From NCBI GenBank assembly GCA_025927545.1, contig JAICLE010000019.1, positions 1 through 45,101 on the forward strand: 45,101 nt of DNA, given 5' to 3'. A model generated the notes under the pieces. It was given only the letters and a program-made list of their open reading frames with translations. It was not told the DNA's origin and searched no databases. The position numbers and the translations under genes are program-made. The DNA is from Gemmatimonadales bacterium (lineage in GTDB: Bacteria > Gemmatimonadota > Gemmatimonadetes > Gemmatimonadales > GWC2-71-9). How positions within the stretch are numbered: position 1 is the stretch's first letter; each line of letters opens with the position of its first letter. Shown in pieces: positions 32,655-42,709 of the stretch.

Positions 32655-33413
32655 ATGCCCGTACCCAGCTCGTGGTTCTGCCTGGCGTTTGCCGCGTCGC
32701 TCGTCGCGTGCGGCGGCGACCTCACGCTTCCCGCGACCCCGTCCGGCGGGGACGGGTCGCCCACCGGTCCGGAGCCGCCCTCGGGCGCTCCAGTCTCGGC
32801 GGGTGACGATCGTTACTCCACGAGGGAGGGCGACGACCACACGCTCTCGATTCCATCGCCGGGCGTGCTCGCGAACGACCTGATCGAGGGCTTGCCCGGC
32901 GCCGGACTCCAGGCCGTCCTGGTCGAGGCGCCCGTGCATGGCCGCCTTGCGCTCCGCGCCGATGGCTCGCTCGACTACACTCCCGATGCCGATTGGTTCG
33001 GCAGCGAGCGCTTCAGCTATCGCGCGGCGCTTGGCGCCACCGAGTCCGCACCGGCGGAAGTCGTACTCGAGGTGCAGAGCGTGAACGACGCACCGCGGTT
33101 TACTCCCGGCCCCGACCAGCGGGCCGAGCGCAAGGCCGATCAGCAGCAGGTCGAACACTGGGCCGGCGACATCGTCCCGGGGCCGGCCAACGAGTCGAAC
33201 CAGCAGGTGAGCTTCGTGGTCGAGGTGTTGTCGGGGAACGACGTCCTGAAGGGGACGCCCACGATCAGCCCGTCGGGCACGCTAACCTATCGGCCGTCGC
33301 ACCACGAGGGGAGTGCTACCATCGGGGTGCGTCTCCAGGATGACGGGGGTACGGCCAACGACGGCGCCGACACCAGCCCGATCCACGTGCTGACGATATC
33401 GGTCGACGAGTAG
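32655..33413 (+). CDS. array lipoprotein 4: cadherin-like tandem module plus E unit
   Basis: 252 residues; lipobox LVAC followed by 'GGDLTLPATPSGG' and a Pro/Gly/Ser linker. Then a cadherin-like tandem unit ('SAGDDRYSTREGDDHTLSI', 'GSLDYTPDADWFGSERFSY', 'EVQSVNDAPRF') and an E unit ('ADQQQVEHWAGDIVPGPANE', 'GTLTYRPSHHEGSATIGV', ending 'DDGGTANDGADTSPIHVLTI'). These two units are in the same order at the C-terminus of array lipoprotein 2, so this gene looks like that end moved directly behind a new signal peptide. Cadherin-like units often bind calcium, and Asp clusters are present here. Confidence 0.8.
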   Translation: MPVPSSWFCLAFAASLVACGGDLTLPATPSGGDGSPTGPEPPSGAPVSAGDDRYSTREGDDHTLSIPSPGVLANDLIEGLPGAGLQAVLVEAPVHGRLALRADGSLDYTPDADWFGSERFSYRAALGATESAPAEVVLEVQSVNDAPRFTPGPDQRAERKADQQQVEHWAGDIVPGPANESNQQVSFVVEVLSGNDVLKGTPTISPSGTLTYRPSHHEGSATIGVRLQDDGGTANDGADTSPIHVLTISVDE

Positions 33414-33431
33414 CGCGCGCGTTCGTCCGTC

Positions 33432-33465
33432 CGATGACCGGGTCCTTTCGGTCTCCGGTGCATCG
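33432..33465 (+). terminator. hairpin between array lipoproteins 4 and 5
   Basis: Stem CGATGACCGG (33432-33441) with CCGGTGCATCG (33455-33465), 10 bp with a one-base bulge and a 13-nt loop. It starts 18 nt after the stop of lipoprotein 4 and overlaps the -35 region of the next promoter. Confidence 0.4.
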
Positions 33466-33468
33466 CGA

Positions 33469-33474
33469 TACAAT
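33469..33474 (+). promoter_or_regulatory. -10 box (TACAAT) of array lipoprotein 5
   Basis: TACAAT, 42 nt before the ATG at 33517, with a weak TTTCGG (33446-33451) 17 nt upstream. It suggests that lipoprotein 5 has its own promoter. Confidence 0.4.
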
Positions 33475-33516
33475 CCGGGTTCCCTCGGCCACTCGGTCCC
33501 TCCTCGGCGTGGTGCC

Positions 33517-35430
33517 ATGATGCACCTGCTCCGTCGCCCCCTCGTATCCATCGCGCTGCTGGCCTTCGTGGCCTGCGGTGGGGGAGACCTCACCCTCCCG
33601 AACGAGGGTCAGCCGGCCAACGTGTCGGTGGTCTCCGGCGACGGGCAGACTGGGACGATTCTCGAGCCGCTCCCCGACTCCCTCGTGGTCCAGGTGACCG
33701 ACCGCTTCGGGAACCCGGTGCCCGGGGTCGAGGTCACCTGGGCCGCGGAAGGCGGGGGCGACGTCCAGCCGGCCACGGCCATGACGGGAAGCGACGGGCG
33801 TGCGGCCACCCAGCGCATCCTCGGCAGCCAGCCGGGGAGCTACGGCACCACCGCGCTCGTCACGCTCCTGCCCGAGAACGTCGCCTCGTTCACCAATACC
33901 GCCGTGGCGGCCAAGCTCGTGCTGGTGACGCAGCCGGGCGCGACGGCCACTTCGGGCGCGGTGATCGACCCGCAGCCCGTACTGCAGCTCCAGGACGCGA
34001 GCGGCAATCCCGCGGCGCGGCAGGGCGTCGCGGTCACCGTGCAGATCGCGTCGGGCGAGGGGACGCTTCGCGGCACCACCACCCAGACCAGCGACGCCAC
34101 CGGGCAGGTCGCCTTTACCGACATCGCCATCGTCGGGGCGCCCGGGGCGCGCACACTCATCTTCGCCGCGTCCGGCTACGCCTCCGCCATCAGCACGACG
34201 GTTTCGCTCGGCGTCGGTGCGCCGGCATCGGCCGCGGCCGCCGCCGGCGATGCGCAGAGCGCACCCGCCGGGACAGCGGTGCCGGTGGCGCCTGCCGTGG
34301 TGGTGCGCGATGCGGCCGGTACGCCGGTGGCGGGTCTGCCAGTCGCCTTCGTGGTAGCATCGGGCGGGGGGAGCGTCACCGGCGGCGACGCGGTCACCGA
34401 CGCCAACGGCGTCGCCACGGTCGGGCGCTGGACCCTTGGCGGCAGCGTGGGCGGCAACACCCTACGTGCCACCGTGGCGGCGGACAACGTGGACGGCAAT
34501 CCGGTGGTCTTCACCGCGACTGCGGTCCCGGGCGCGCCGAGCGCGGACAAGAGCTCCGTCTCCGCTTCGCCCGGAACGATTGGGGCGTCGGCCGGATCGG
34601 ACGGTAGCGACATAACCGTCATCGTGCGTGACAGCCGAGGCAACCCGCTCCCCGCACAGGGCGTCACGCTCGACGCCACGGGCGACGGGGTGAGCCTGAC
34701 CCAGCCCGGGCCCACGGACGCCTCCGGCACCACCACCGGCCGTTTCAGCGCGACCACGGCGGGGGACCACACGATCTCGGCCTCCGTAGCCGGGACGACG
34801 ATCGGCAGGGCCACCGTCACCGTGGTTCCGGGAGCGCCCGTGGCCCCCGCGAGCGCCGCGGCCGTGCCGGCCGGTACGGCGGGCGTGCCGACGCAGGTCG
34901 AAGTGACGCTGAAGGACCAATTCGGCAACCCCGTGCCCGGCGCCGCGGGCCAGATCACCGTGGCGGTCTCGGGCGCCAATCCTGTCACCAGCGTCGATAT
35001 CGAGGACCGCGGCGGCGGCGCCTATCGCGCCAGCTATCGGCCGGTACGCGTCGGTGTCGATCAGGTGGACGTGCGCGTCGGCGGGCAGGCCGTGCCGGGG
35101 AGCCCGTTCGCGAGCGCCGTGGCGCCGGGCGCTCCGGACCCCGGGCGGACCACCGCCGACGTCCCGGACGGCACCTTCGGGCAGACTCTGGAGTTCGTGG
35201 TGCACGTCGCTGACAGCGAGGGAAATCCGGTCGGGCACGGTGGAGACCAGGTGGCGGTGTCGATCCAGGGCGTGACCGACGGCGCGCTGCCAGTGCAGGA
35301 TGCGGGCGACGGCACCTACCACGCCACCTGGCGCCCGTTCGTGTTCGGCAACTTCCAGGTGCAGATCACCTTGAACGGCGTCCCCATCGCCGGCAGCCCG
35401 TTCACCACCAGGATCGACTTCTTCCGGTAG
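33517..35430 (+). CDS. array lipoprotein 5: Big-1/B modules with C-terminal filamin-like repeats
   Basis: 637 residues; signal 'MMHLLRRPLVSIALLAFVAC', mature chain starting 'CGGGDLTLPNEGQPA'. Module order: a Big-1-like unit ('VSGDGQTGTILEPLPDSLVV'), a B unit ('VTQPGATATSGAVIDPQP' to 'GYASAISTTVSLG'), two further Big-1-like units (about residues 230-340 and 345-445), then two filamin/ABP280-like repeats (about 450-540 and 545-637) with the filamin ends 'GGGAYRASYRPVRVGVDQV', 'VPGSPF' and 'GDGTYHATWRPFVFGNFQV', 'IAGSPF'. Filamin-type repeats at the tip of a bacterial lipoprotein are unusual. Last gene of the array, followed by the tRNA pair. Confidence 0.82.
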   Translation: MMHLLRRPLVSIALLAFVACGGGDLTLPNEGQPANVSVVSGDGQTGTILEPLPDSLVVQVTDRFGNPVPGVEVTWAAEGGGDVQPATAMTGSDGRAATQRILGSQPGSYGTTALVTLLPENVASFTNTAVAAKLVLVTQPGATATSGAVIDPQPVLQLQDASGNPAARQGVAVTVQIASGEGTLRGTTTQTSDATGQVAFTDIAIVGAPGARTLIFAASGYASAISTTVSLGVGAPASAAAAAGDAQSAPAGTAVPVAPAVVVRDAAGTPVAGLPVAFVVASGGGSVTGGDAVTDANGVATVGRWTLGGSVGGNTLRATVAADNVDGNPVVFTATAVPGAPSADKSSVSASPGTIGASAGSDGSDITVIVRDSRGNPLPAQGVTLDATGDGVSLTQPGPTDASGTTTGRFSATTAGDHTISASVAGTTIGRATVTVVPGAPVAPASAAAVPAGTAGVPTQVEVTLKDQFGNPVPGAAGQITVAVSGANPVTSVDIEDRGGGAYRASYRPVRVGVDQVDVRVGGQAVPGSPFASAVAPGAPDPGRTTADVPDGTFGQTLEFVVHVADSEGNPVGHGGDQVAVSIQGVTDGALPVQDAGDGTYHATWRPFVFGNFQVQITLNGVPIAGSPFTTRIDFFR

Positions 35431-35446
35431 GGTGCGGCGGGCGCGG

Positions 35447-35476
35447 TTGATTTCCCCCCTCCCCGGCGGCTATTTT
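35447..35476 (+). promoter_or_regulatory. promoter of tRNA-Leu
   Basis: TTGATT (35447-35452), an 18-nt spacer and TATTTT (35471-35476); the tRNA starts 11 nt further on. It is the best two-part promoter in the window and shows that TAnnTT can serve as -10 here. Confidence 0.6.
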
Positions 35477-35486
35477 GCTGCGCTGC

Positions 35487-35568
35487 GCCCTGGTGGTGAA
35501 ACTGGTAGACACGCTATCTTGAGGGGGTAGTGCCGAAAGGCGTCGCGGTTCGAATCCGCGCCAGGGCA
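35487..35568 (+). tRNA. tRNA-Leu (anticodon GAG)
   Basis: Acceptor stem GCCCTGG (35487-35493) pairs with CCAGGGC (35561-35567), discriminator A at 35568, CCA not encoded. Anticodon stem CTATC/GGTAG with loop TTGAGGG gives GAG, reading CUC and CUU. The long variable arm (TGCCGAAAGGCG) is typical of tRNA-Leu, and the T arm has GGTTCGAATCC. Confidence 0.96.
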
Positions 35569-35576
35569 TGACCTTC

Positions 35577-35598
35577 GGGGGCACCGGCGTGTGCCCCC
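35577..35598 (+). terminator. hairpin after tRNA-Leu
   Basis: Perfect 8-bp stem GGGGGCAC / GTGCCCCC with loop CGGCGT, starting 9 nt after the tRNA. There is no clear U-tract; it may mark the 3' end or a processing site between the two tRNAs. Confidence 0.5.
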
Positions 35599-35611
35599 GC
35601 GCTGTTGATCG

Positions 35612-35683
35612 GCCACTGTAGCTCAGTGGTAGAGCACTCGATTCGTAATCGAGCGGTCGTCGGTTCAAGTCCGACCAGTGGCT
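35612..35683 (+). tRNA. tRNA-Thr (anticodon CGT)
   Basis: Acceptor GCCACTG (35612-35618) pairs with CAGTGGC (35676-35682), discriminator T at 35683, CCA not encoded. D arm GCTCAGTGGTAGAGC; anticodon stem CTCGA/TCGAG with loop TTCGTAA gives CGT, reading ACG. T arm GTCGGTTCAAGTCCGAC. Confidence 0.95.
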
Positions 35684-35703
35684 CTCGCTCCGCCCGGCCC
35701 CGC

Positions 35704-35731
35704 ACGGCGCCACCGCTTCCGGTGGCGCCGT
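35704..35731 (+). terminator. terminator-like hairpin after tRNA-Thr
   Basis: Perfect 11-bp stem ACGGCGCCACC / GGTGGCGCCGT with loop GCTTCC, 20 nt downstream of the tRNA and followed by CGTGTCTCC. It probably ends the tRNA transcript. Confidence 0.65.
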
Positions 35732-35770
35732 CGTGTCTCCAGTCCATGGCGACTCAGCCCGCGGCGCAGC

Positions 35771-35776
35771 TACTTT
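35771..35776 (+). promoter_or_regulatory. -10 box (TACTTT) of the hybrid kinase gene
   Basis: TACTTT preceded by GC, located after the tRNA terminator hairpin and 63 nt before the GTG at 35840. Confidence 0.4.
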
Positions 35777-35839
35777 CCACGGTTCTTTTTCTACCACCAG
35801 TGCCGCCGACCGTGTGCCCGACGCATTACGAGAGTAACC

Positions 35840-38800
35840 GTGCCGGACGATAGCCCGGAGCCCGCGATCGAGCTTCCCGCCGCCGCCGCTCCGCCGAACG
35901 GTGGAGTGATGGGCCGCCTCATCCGGCAGAGGGACTGGTCGGCCACTCCGCTCGGGCCGATCCACGCATGGCCCCAGAGTCTCCGTACGGCCGTGGGGAT
36001 CTGCACCGAATCGCGCTACCCGATGGCGATCTGGTGGGGGCCCGGCATCGTTCAGCTCTACAACGACGGCTACATCCCGGTGCTCGGCGCCAAACACCCG
36101 CACGCGCTCGGGCAGAACGGCCGCGAGTGCTGGGCCGAAATCTGGGACCTGCTCGGCCCGTTTTACACCCAGGTCATGGTCCGGGGCGAGCCCACCTGGT
36201 CGGACGACCTGCTGCTCCCGATGGATCGCTACGGGTACGTCGAGGAGACGTACTTCACCTTCTCCTACAGCCCCATTCGCGACGAGTCGGGCGGGGTCGG
36301 CGGCCTGCTCATCACCTGCGCCGAAACGACCCCGCGCGTAGTCGGCGAGCGTCGCCTGGGTACGCTTCGCGACCTGGGTGCGCGCACCGGCGACGCGCGC
36401 ACGGTCCGCGCCGCGTGCGATCTCGCTATGGGTATCCTGGCGCAGAACACCGCCGATGTGCCGGCGGCCGCGCTGTATCTGCTCGACCCGGCCATGCCTA
36501 CAGCCAGGCTTGCTGGACGAGCCGGTCCCCCCGAGGCGCTCCCGGTTGCCGCCGCGGCGCTGGATGTGTCCGCCGCCTCGCCGTCGCCGCTCGCCCGGGT
36601 GTTCGAGACCGGCCAGGCCGCGGTGGTGCACCCGAACGGCTCGGCCGAGCTGATCATATTGCCGGTGGCAGGCGCTGCCCGGACGACCCCGGTCGGCGTC
36701 CTGCTCGCGGCGGCCAACTCCCGCCGCCGCCTCGACGACTCGTATCGCGGATTTTTCGAGCTCGTCGCGGGCCACATCGCAAGCGCCATCGCCAATGCGC
36801 GCGCCTACGAGGAGGCGGAACGTCGCGCCGAGGTGCTGGCCGAGTTGGATCGGGCCAAGACGGCGTTCTTCAGCAACGTGAGCCATGAGTTCCGGACGCC
36901 GCTCACGCTGCTGCTCGGCCCGCTGGAAGACGCCCTGCTCGACACCCGCGAGCCGCTGCCCGCGCGCCAGCGCGACCGGGTGGAGGTGGCGCACCGCAAC
37001 AGCCTCCGGCTGTTGCGGATGGTGAACACGCTGCTGGACGTGGCCCGGCTCGAGGCGGGCCGGATGGAGGCGGCGTTCGAGCCGGTGGACCTTGCCGCCC
37101 TGACGGCCGACCTCGCCAGCGGCTTCCGCTCCGCCGCGGAGCGGGCGGGGCTGCGCTTCACGGTGGAGTGCGCGCCGCTCACCGAGCCGGTATTCGTCGA
37201 TCGGGACATGTGGGAAAAGATCGTCCTGAACCTGCTCAGCAACGCGCTCAAGTTCACGGTCCGGGGCGAGATCGGCGTGCGGCTGGCGCCGCTCACCGGC
37301 TCGGTGCGGCTGGAGGTACGCGACACCGGCGCCGGAATCCCCGCGGCCGAGCTGCCGCGCATCTTCGAGCGATTCCACCGCGTGCGCGAGGCGCACGGCC
37401 GATCACTCGAAGGGACCGGCATCGGGCTCTCGCTCGTGCAGGACCTGGTGAAGCTGCACGGCGGCGCCATCGAGGTCGTCAGCGTCCCGTCGGAAGGAAG
37501 CACGTTCCGGGTCATCCTGCCCACGGGGCACGCCCACCTGCCGGAGGACCAGATTCGCGAGCCGGGGGGGCGTCCGGCAGGGGCCATCGGCCCGACCGCA
37601 TACGTCGAGGAGGCGCTCCGGTGGCTCCCGAGCGGGGCGCCGACCTCGGGGCGACAGGGCGCCCGCATCGTGCTGGCGGACGACAACGCGGACATGCGTG
37701 AGTACGTCGTGCGCCTTCTCGGCGAGGGATGGCGGGTCGAGGCGGTGGTGGACGGACGCGAGGCGCTGGAGGCGGTCCGCCGCGAGCTGCCGGATCTGGT
37801 CATCTCCGACGTCATGATGCCGGGACTGGATGGCTTCGCGCTGCTCGCCGCGCTCCGGGCGGACACCAGCACCCGGTCGCTTCCGGTGATCCTGCTCTCG
37901 GCACGCGCGGGCGAGGAGGCGCGCGTGGAGGGCCTGCGCGCAGGCGCCGACGACTACCTCGTCAAGCCCTTCACCGCGCGCGAGCTGCTCGCCCGGGTCG
38001 AGTCCATGCTCACGCTGGCCAGGGTGCGCCGCGAGTCGGAGGCGGCAGTCCGCGCGAGCGAGGAGCGGTACCGGGCATTCGTCGAGCTGACCTCCGACGC
38101 GGTGTGGCGGATCGAGCTCGAGGCGCCGGTACCGGTGGCACTTTCGGCGGACGAGCAGATCGACCGGATCTATCAGCATGCCTGGCTCGCCGAGTGCAAC
38201 GACGCCATGGCGCACATGTACGGCGTGGCCTCCGCGGCCGAGCTGACCGGAGCGCGCCTCGGCGACCTGCTGCCCCGCACCGATCCGGCCAACCTGGCTT
38301 ACCTGCACGCCTTCATCGCCCACGACTACCGTCTCATCGACGCCGAGTCCAACGAGGTCGGGCTCGACGGCCGCCCGCGCTACTTCGTGAACAACCTGTT
38401 CGGCATCGTGGAGGACGGCGGCCTCGTCCGCGTCTGGGGCTCGCAGCGGGACATCACTGAGCGCCGCCGGACCATGGAGCGGCTGCAACGCGCCCAGCGG
38501 ATGGAGTCGGTTGGCAAGCTGGCGGGCGGGATCGCGCACGAGGTGAACAACATGATGTCCGTCGTGCTCGGCTGCTCGGAGTTCGTGCTCCGCCGCCCCG
38601 ACCTCCACCCCGCGGTGCGCGCCGACGTCGAGCAGGTGCGGCAGGCCGCCGAGCGCTCCGCCGCCATCACGGCCCAGCTTCTCGCATTCGGCCGCCGGCA
38701 GATGCTGCAGCCGGTGCCGCTCGATCTCAACGCCGTCGTGCGCGAGCTGGAGCCGGTCCTCCGCCGGACGCTGGGGGAGAGCGCGGCGGTCGAGCTTCGT

Positions 38801-39630
38801 CTCGGCTCACTCGGCGCCGTCCTCGCCGACCGGGGCCAGCTCCAGCAGGTGCTCATCAATCTGGCCCTCAATGCGCGCGATGCCATGCCCCTCGGCGGCC
38901 GGTTCACGGTCGAGACCGCGGCCGTCGAGCTCTCCGACGCGGATGCCGCCGAGCACCCCGAGGTCCGCCTGCGATTCGGACCCCACGCCCTCCTGCGCGT
39001 GAGCGACACGGGCCACGGCATGGACCGGGAAACGGCGAGTCACGTCTTCGAGCCGTTCTTCACCACCAAGGGCGTAGGCAAGGGCACCGGGCTCGGACTC
39101 TCGACTGTGTACGGCATCGTCAAGCAGTCAGACGGCTACGTGTGGGTGGATTCCGAGCCGGGAGCGGGCACCACCTTCCGGATCTATCTCCCCCTGGCCG
39201 GGGCGCCGCTGGCGGCTGAAAGCGTTGCGGCGGATCACGCCGCGGGTGGCGAGGAAACCGTCCTGGTCGTCGAGGACGAAGTGCTGGTGCGGAGCCTCGC
39301 CGTGCGCGCGCTCGAGGGACAAGGCTATGCGGTGCTGGTGGCGGAGAGCGGGGAAGCGGCGCTCGATCTGCTGGACGGCCGTCCTGAGCGGGTTCACCTC
39401 GTGGTGAGCGATGTCGCCATGACCGGGATCGGCGGGCGCGAGCTCGGCCGCCGGCTGGCCGAAGCGCATCCCGACCTGCCGGTACTCTACATGAGTGGCT
39501 ATCCGGCGGATGAGGCCGTGCGGAACGGTCTGCTGGAGGAACGGCAGCCCTTCATTCAGAAACCGTTCGCTCCGGATGCGCTCGCGGGCGCGGTGCGCGC
39601 GCTGCTCGATCGCACGGGTGCGCGGCGGGT

Positions 39631-39640
<10 letters not shown>
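35840..39640 (+). CDS. double hybrid sensor histidine kinase (PAS-GAF-HK-REC-PAS-HK-REC)
   Basis: 1266 residues from GTG 35840; a looser frame runs upstream through the tRNA hairpin and is not coding. Order: PAS-like sensor ('WSATPLGPIHAWPQSLRTAV'), GAF (about 175-325), HisKA with 'NVSHEFRTPLTLLLG' (H349), HATPase, receiver 1 ('LVISDVMMPGLDG', D657, with 'ADDYLVKPF'), a second PAS, HisKA 2 'GGIAHEVNNMMSVVLG' (H900), HATPase 2 ('EPFFTTKGVGKGTGLGLST') and receiver 2 ('LVVSDVAMTGIGG', D1191). No TM segment, so it senses a cytoplasmic signal. No DNA-binding regulator is fused or adjacent, so the output partner lies elsewhere. It overlaps the convergent modC gene by 10 bp. Confidence 0.93.
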
Positions 39641-40681
<1,041 letters not shown>

Positions 40682-40704
<23 letters not shown>

Positions 40705-41470
40705 GGACCAGGAGGAGGACGACGACGGAGACGCCGAGCAGCAGCACCGAGAGCGCTACGGCGGCTTCCAGGTCGGTCTGCAGCGCGAGATAGACGGCGA
40801 GCGGCATCGTCTGGGTAACGCCGGGAAGGTTGCCCGCGAAGGTAATCGTGGCGCCGAACTCGCCCAGCGCCCTCGCCCAGGTCATGGCCGCGCCGCCGAG
40901 GAGGGAGGGTAGCGCGAGCGGGAGCATCACCCGCGCGAAGGTGCGCGCCGGCGGGCTCCGGAGGGTCGACGCCATGTCGAGGTAGCGGCGATCCACTTCC
41001 GCGAGCCCGGTGCGCGCGGCACCCACGAAGAACGGCGCGGAGACGAACGCCTGTGCCACCACGACGCCCAGCGTGGTGAACGGCAGCGTGAGGCCCACGC
41101 CGCGCAGCACTCCGCCCGCGAGCCCGGCCCGGCCGAACGCCGCCAGCAGGGCTACCCCGGCAACGGTCGGCGGCAGCACCAGCGGCAGATCGACCAGGAG
41201 CTCCACCCCGCGCTTGCCCGGGAACCGGCGCGTGGCGAGCAAGTAGGCAAGCGGGAGGCCGAGCGCCACGACGAGCGCCGTTGCCCCCGCGCTCGTGATC
41301 AGGCTCAGGCGAAGCGCCTCCAGTACCAGCGGCTCGCGCAGCCGCTGCAGGAGCGCCGCCGGAGGCACCCGGAGCACCAGCGCGGCCAGCGGCAGCACCA
41401 GCAGCACCAGCAACCCGGCGGCGGCGCCGGCCACGAACAGCCGCAGAAGCTGGGCGCGAAGCGCCCTCAC
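40682..41470 (-). CDS. modB: molybdate ABC transporter permease
   Basis: 262 residues from GTG 41470, overlapping the modA stop. Five to six TM helices; the EAA-type loop includes 'PPARTFARVMLPLALPSLLGG', and 'RALGEFGATITFAGNLPG' is the ModB/CysT-type motif. 'DLPLVLPPTVAGVALLAAFG' is also typical of ModB. It forms the inner-membrane channel for molybdate. Confidence 0.92.
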
Positions 41471-42249
41471 GGCGCCGGGGCGGACAACAGCCCGTGACGC
41501 TCGAGCACGCGCTGCCCCTCGGCGCTGAGGGCCGCGTCCACGAATGCCCGTGCGTCCGCAGGGTTGCCGGCGGCGGCGAGGACGGCTATCGGATATTCCG
41601 CCACCGCGTTCTGGTCTGCCGGGATCTCGAGCATCCGGACGCGCCGGGCCACGGCCGGCGTCACATCCGACCGGTAGGCCAGCCCCGCGTCCGCCTCGCC
41701 CAGTTGCACCCGGGCCACCACCGCTTTCACGTTCTCTTCATTCGACACCACGTTGGCGAGCGCGTCGCGCGTGAAGCCGGCGGGAAAGGCGGGCGCCTCC
41801 CCCAGTCGCGCGAGCACCTCACGGGAGTACCGCCCCGCCGGCACCACCTCGGCCGCGAGCACCAGCTTGACGCCGGGCCGCGCGAGATCCTGGAGTCGCT
41901 CGATCCGTCCCGGATTGGGCGTGGGCACCACGACCACGAGCCGGTTGCGGGCGAACACCTTCGGCACGCCCGCGACCAATCCCCGGTCCAGCGCGAAGCG
42001 CATCCAGCGCTCATCGGCCGAGGCGAAGACGTCGGCGGGGGCTCCGAGCTCGAGCTGCGCCGCGAGCTGCTGCGAGCCCGCGAAGTTGAACCGGATCGAA
42101 AGGCCGGGCCGGCTGCGCTCCACCAGCGTGCCGAGGTCGCCGAAGGCGTCGCCGAGTGATGCGGCGGCGAAGACGGTGAGCGTGCGGGATGCCGGTCCCC
42201 GGGATGGCACGAGCGCGAGGGCGAGCAGCGCGAGGAGCCCGGCTCTCAC
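41467..42249 (-). CDS. modA: molybdate-binding periplasmic protein
   Basis: 260 residues from GTG 42249 with a Sec signal ('MRAGLLALLALALVPSRG'). Mature part: 'TLTVFAAASLGDAFGDLG', 'FNFAGSQQLAAQLELGAPADVF' in two pieces, 'ANVVSNEENVKAVVARVQLG' and 'EADAGLAYRSDV', the ModA oxyanion-binding signatures. It captures molybdate or tungstate in the periplasm for ModBC. Its start and the regulator stop overlap in GTGA. Confidence 0.93.
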   Translation of the reverse strand: MRAGLLALLALALVPSRGPASRTLTVFAAASLGDAFGDLGTLVERSRPGLSIRFNFAGSQQLAAQLELGAPADVFASADERWMRFALDRGLVAGVPKVFARNRLVVVVPTPNPGRIERLQDLARPGVKLVLAAEVVPAGRYSREVLARLGEAPAFPAGFTRDALANVVSNEENVKAVVARVQLGEADAGLAYRSDVTPAVARRVRMLEIPADQNAVAEYPIAVLAAAGNPADARAFVDAALSAEGQRVLERHGLLSAPAP

Positions 42250-42647
42250 GGCCCGCCTGCGCCTCGGCCGAGCATGACCTCGGTGGACTTGATCAGCGCG
42301 AATACCTCATCACCCGCTGCCAGCCCGAGCCGCTCTGCCGACCCGCGCGTGATGATCGAGACCAGCTCCTGCTCGCCCACCCGGAGAAGGACCTCCGCCA
42401 TGACGCCATCGACGGTGACCGACAGGACGCGGCAGCGAAGCTGGTTGCGGGCGCTGATGTCGAGCCCCGGCCGGGGGTGCTCCCCCAGGTCGCTCAGTCC
42501 CAGCAGGCGTTCCAGGTCGCGCCGCTCGAAGAGCCACTTCCGGCCGCGGCGCCGGCCGGGGAGCTTGCCGCCGCGCGCGAGGGCTTGGACCCGTTTGACG
42601 TTGAGATGAAGCAGATCGGCCGCTTGTTCGGCGCTCAGAAGTTCCAT
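42246..42647 (-). CDS. HTH-TOBE molybdate-responsive regulator
   Basis: 133 residues from ATG 42647. The N-terminal part is an excisionase/MerR-like helix-turn-helix ('LSAEQAADLLHLNVKRVQAL', then 'GKLPGRRRGRKWLFERRDLE'), and the C-terminal part a single molybdate-binding TOBE (Mop) domain ('LRCRVLSVTVDGVMAEVLLR', 'GSAERLGLAAGDEVFALI', 'STEVMLG'). This is a compact ModE-like one-component design. As first gene of the mod operon it probably senses cytoplasmic molybdate and controls modABC, including itself. A TACCAT box (42663-42658) sits 10 nt before the ATG. Confidence 0.85.
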   Translation of the reverse strand: MELLSAEQAADLLHLNVKRVQALARGGKLPGRRRGRKWLFERRDLERLLGLSDLGEHPRPGLDISARNQLRCRVLSVTVDGVMAEVLLRVGEQELVSIITRGSAERLGLAAGDEVFALIKSTEVMLGRGAGGP

Positions 42648-42657
42648 AAGTGTCTCT

Positions 42658-42663
42658 ATGGTA
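42658..42663 (-). promoter_or_regulatory. -10-like box of the mod operon
   Basis: TACCAT on the minus strand, 10 nt before the ATG at 42647. No -35 was recognised. Confidence 0.3.
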
Positions 42664-42709
42664 CTTGAGCGCACGCATTCGGGCTAGTGAGGAGGCGTGG
42701 CGAGCGCGT

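Noticed and set aside
35487-35683. tRNA-linked integrative element
   Set aside because: No integrase, no direct repeat of a tRNA 3' end and no shift in composition were seen around the tRNA pair.
35402-37396. 664-aa open frame on the minus strand across the tRNA pair
   Set aside because: It runs through both tRNAs and the terminator hairpins and is antisense to the histidine kinase; not a gene.
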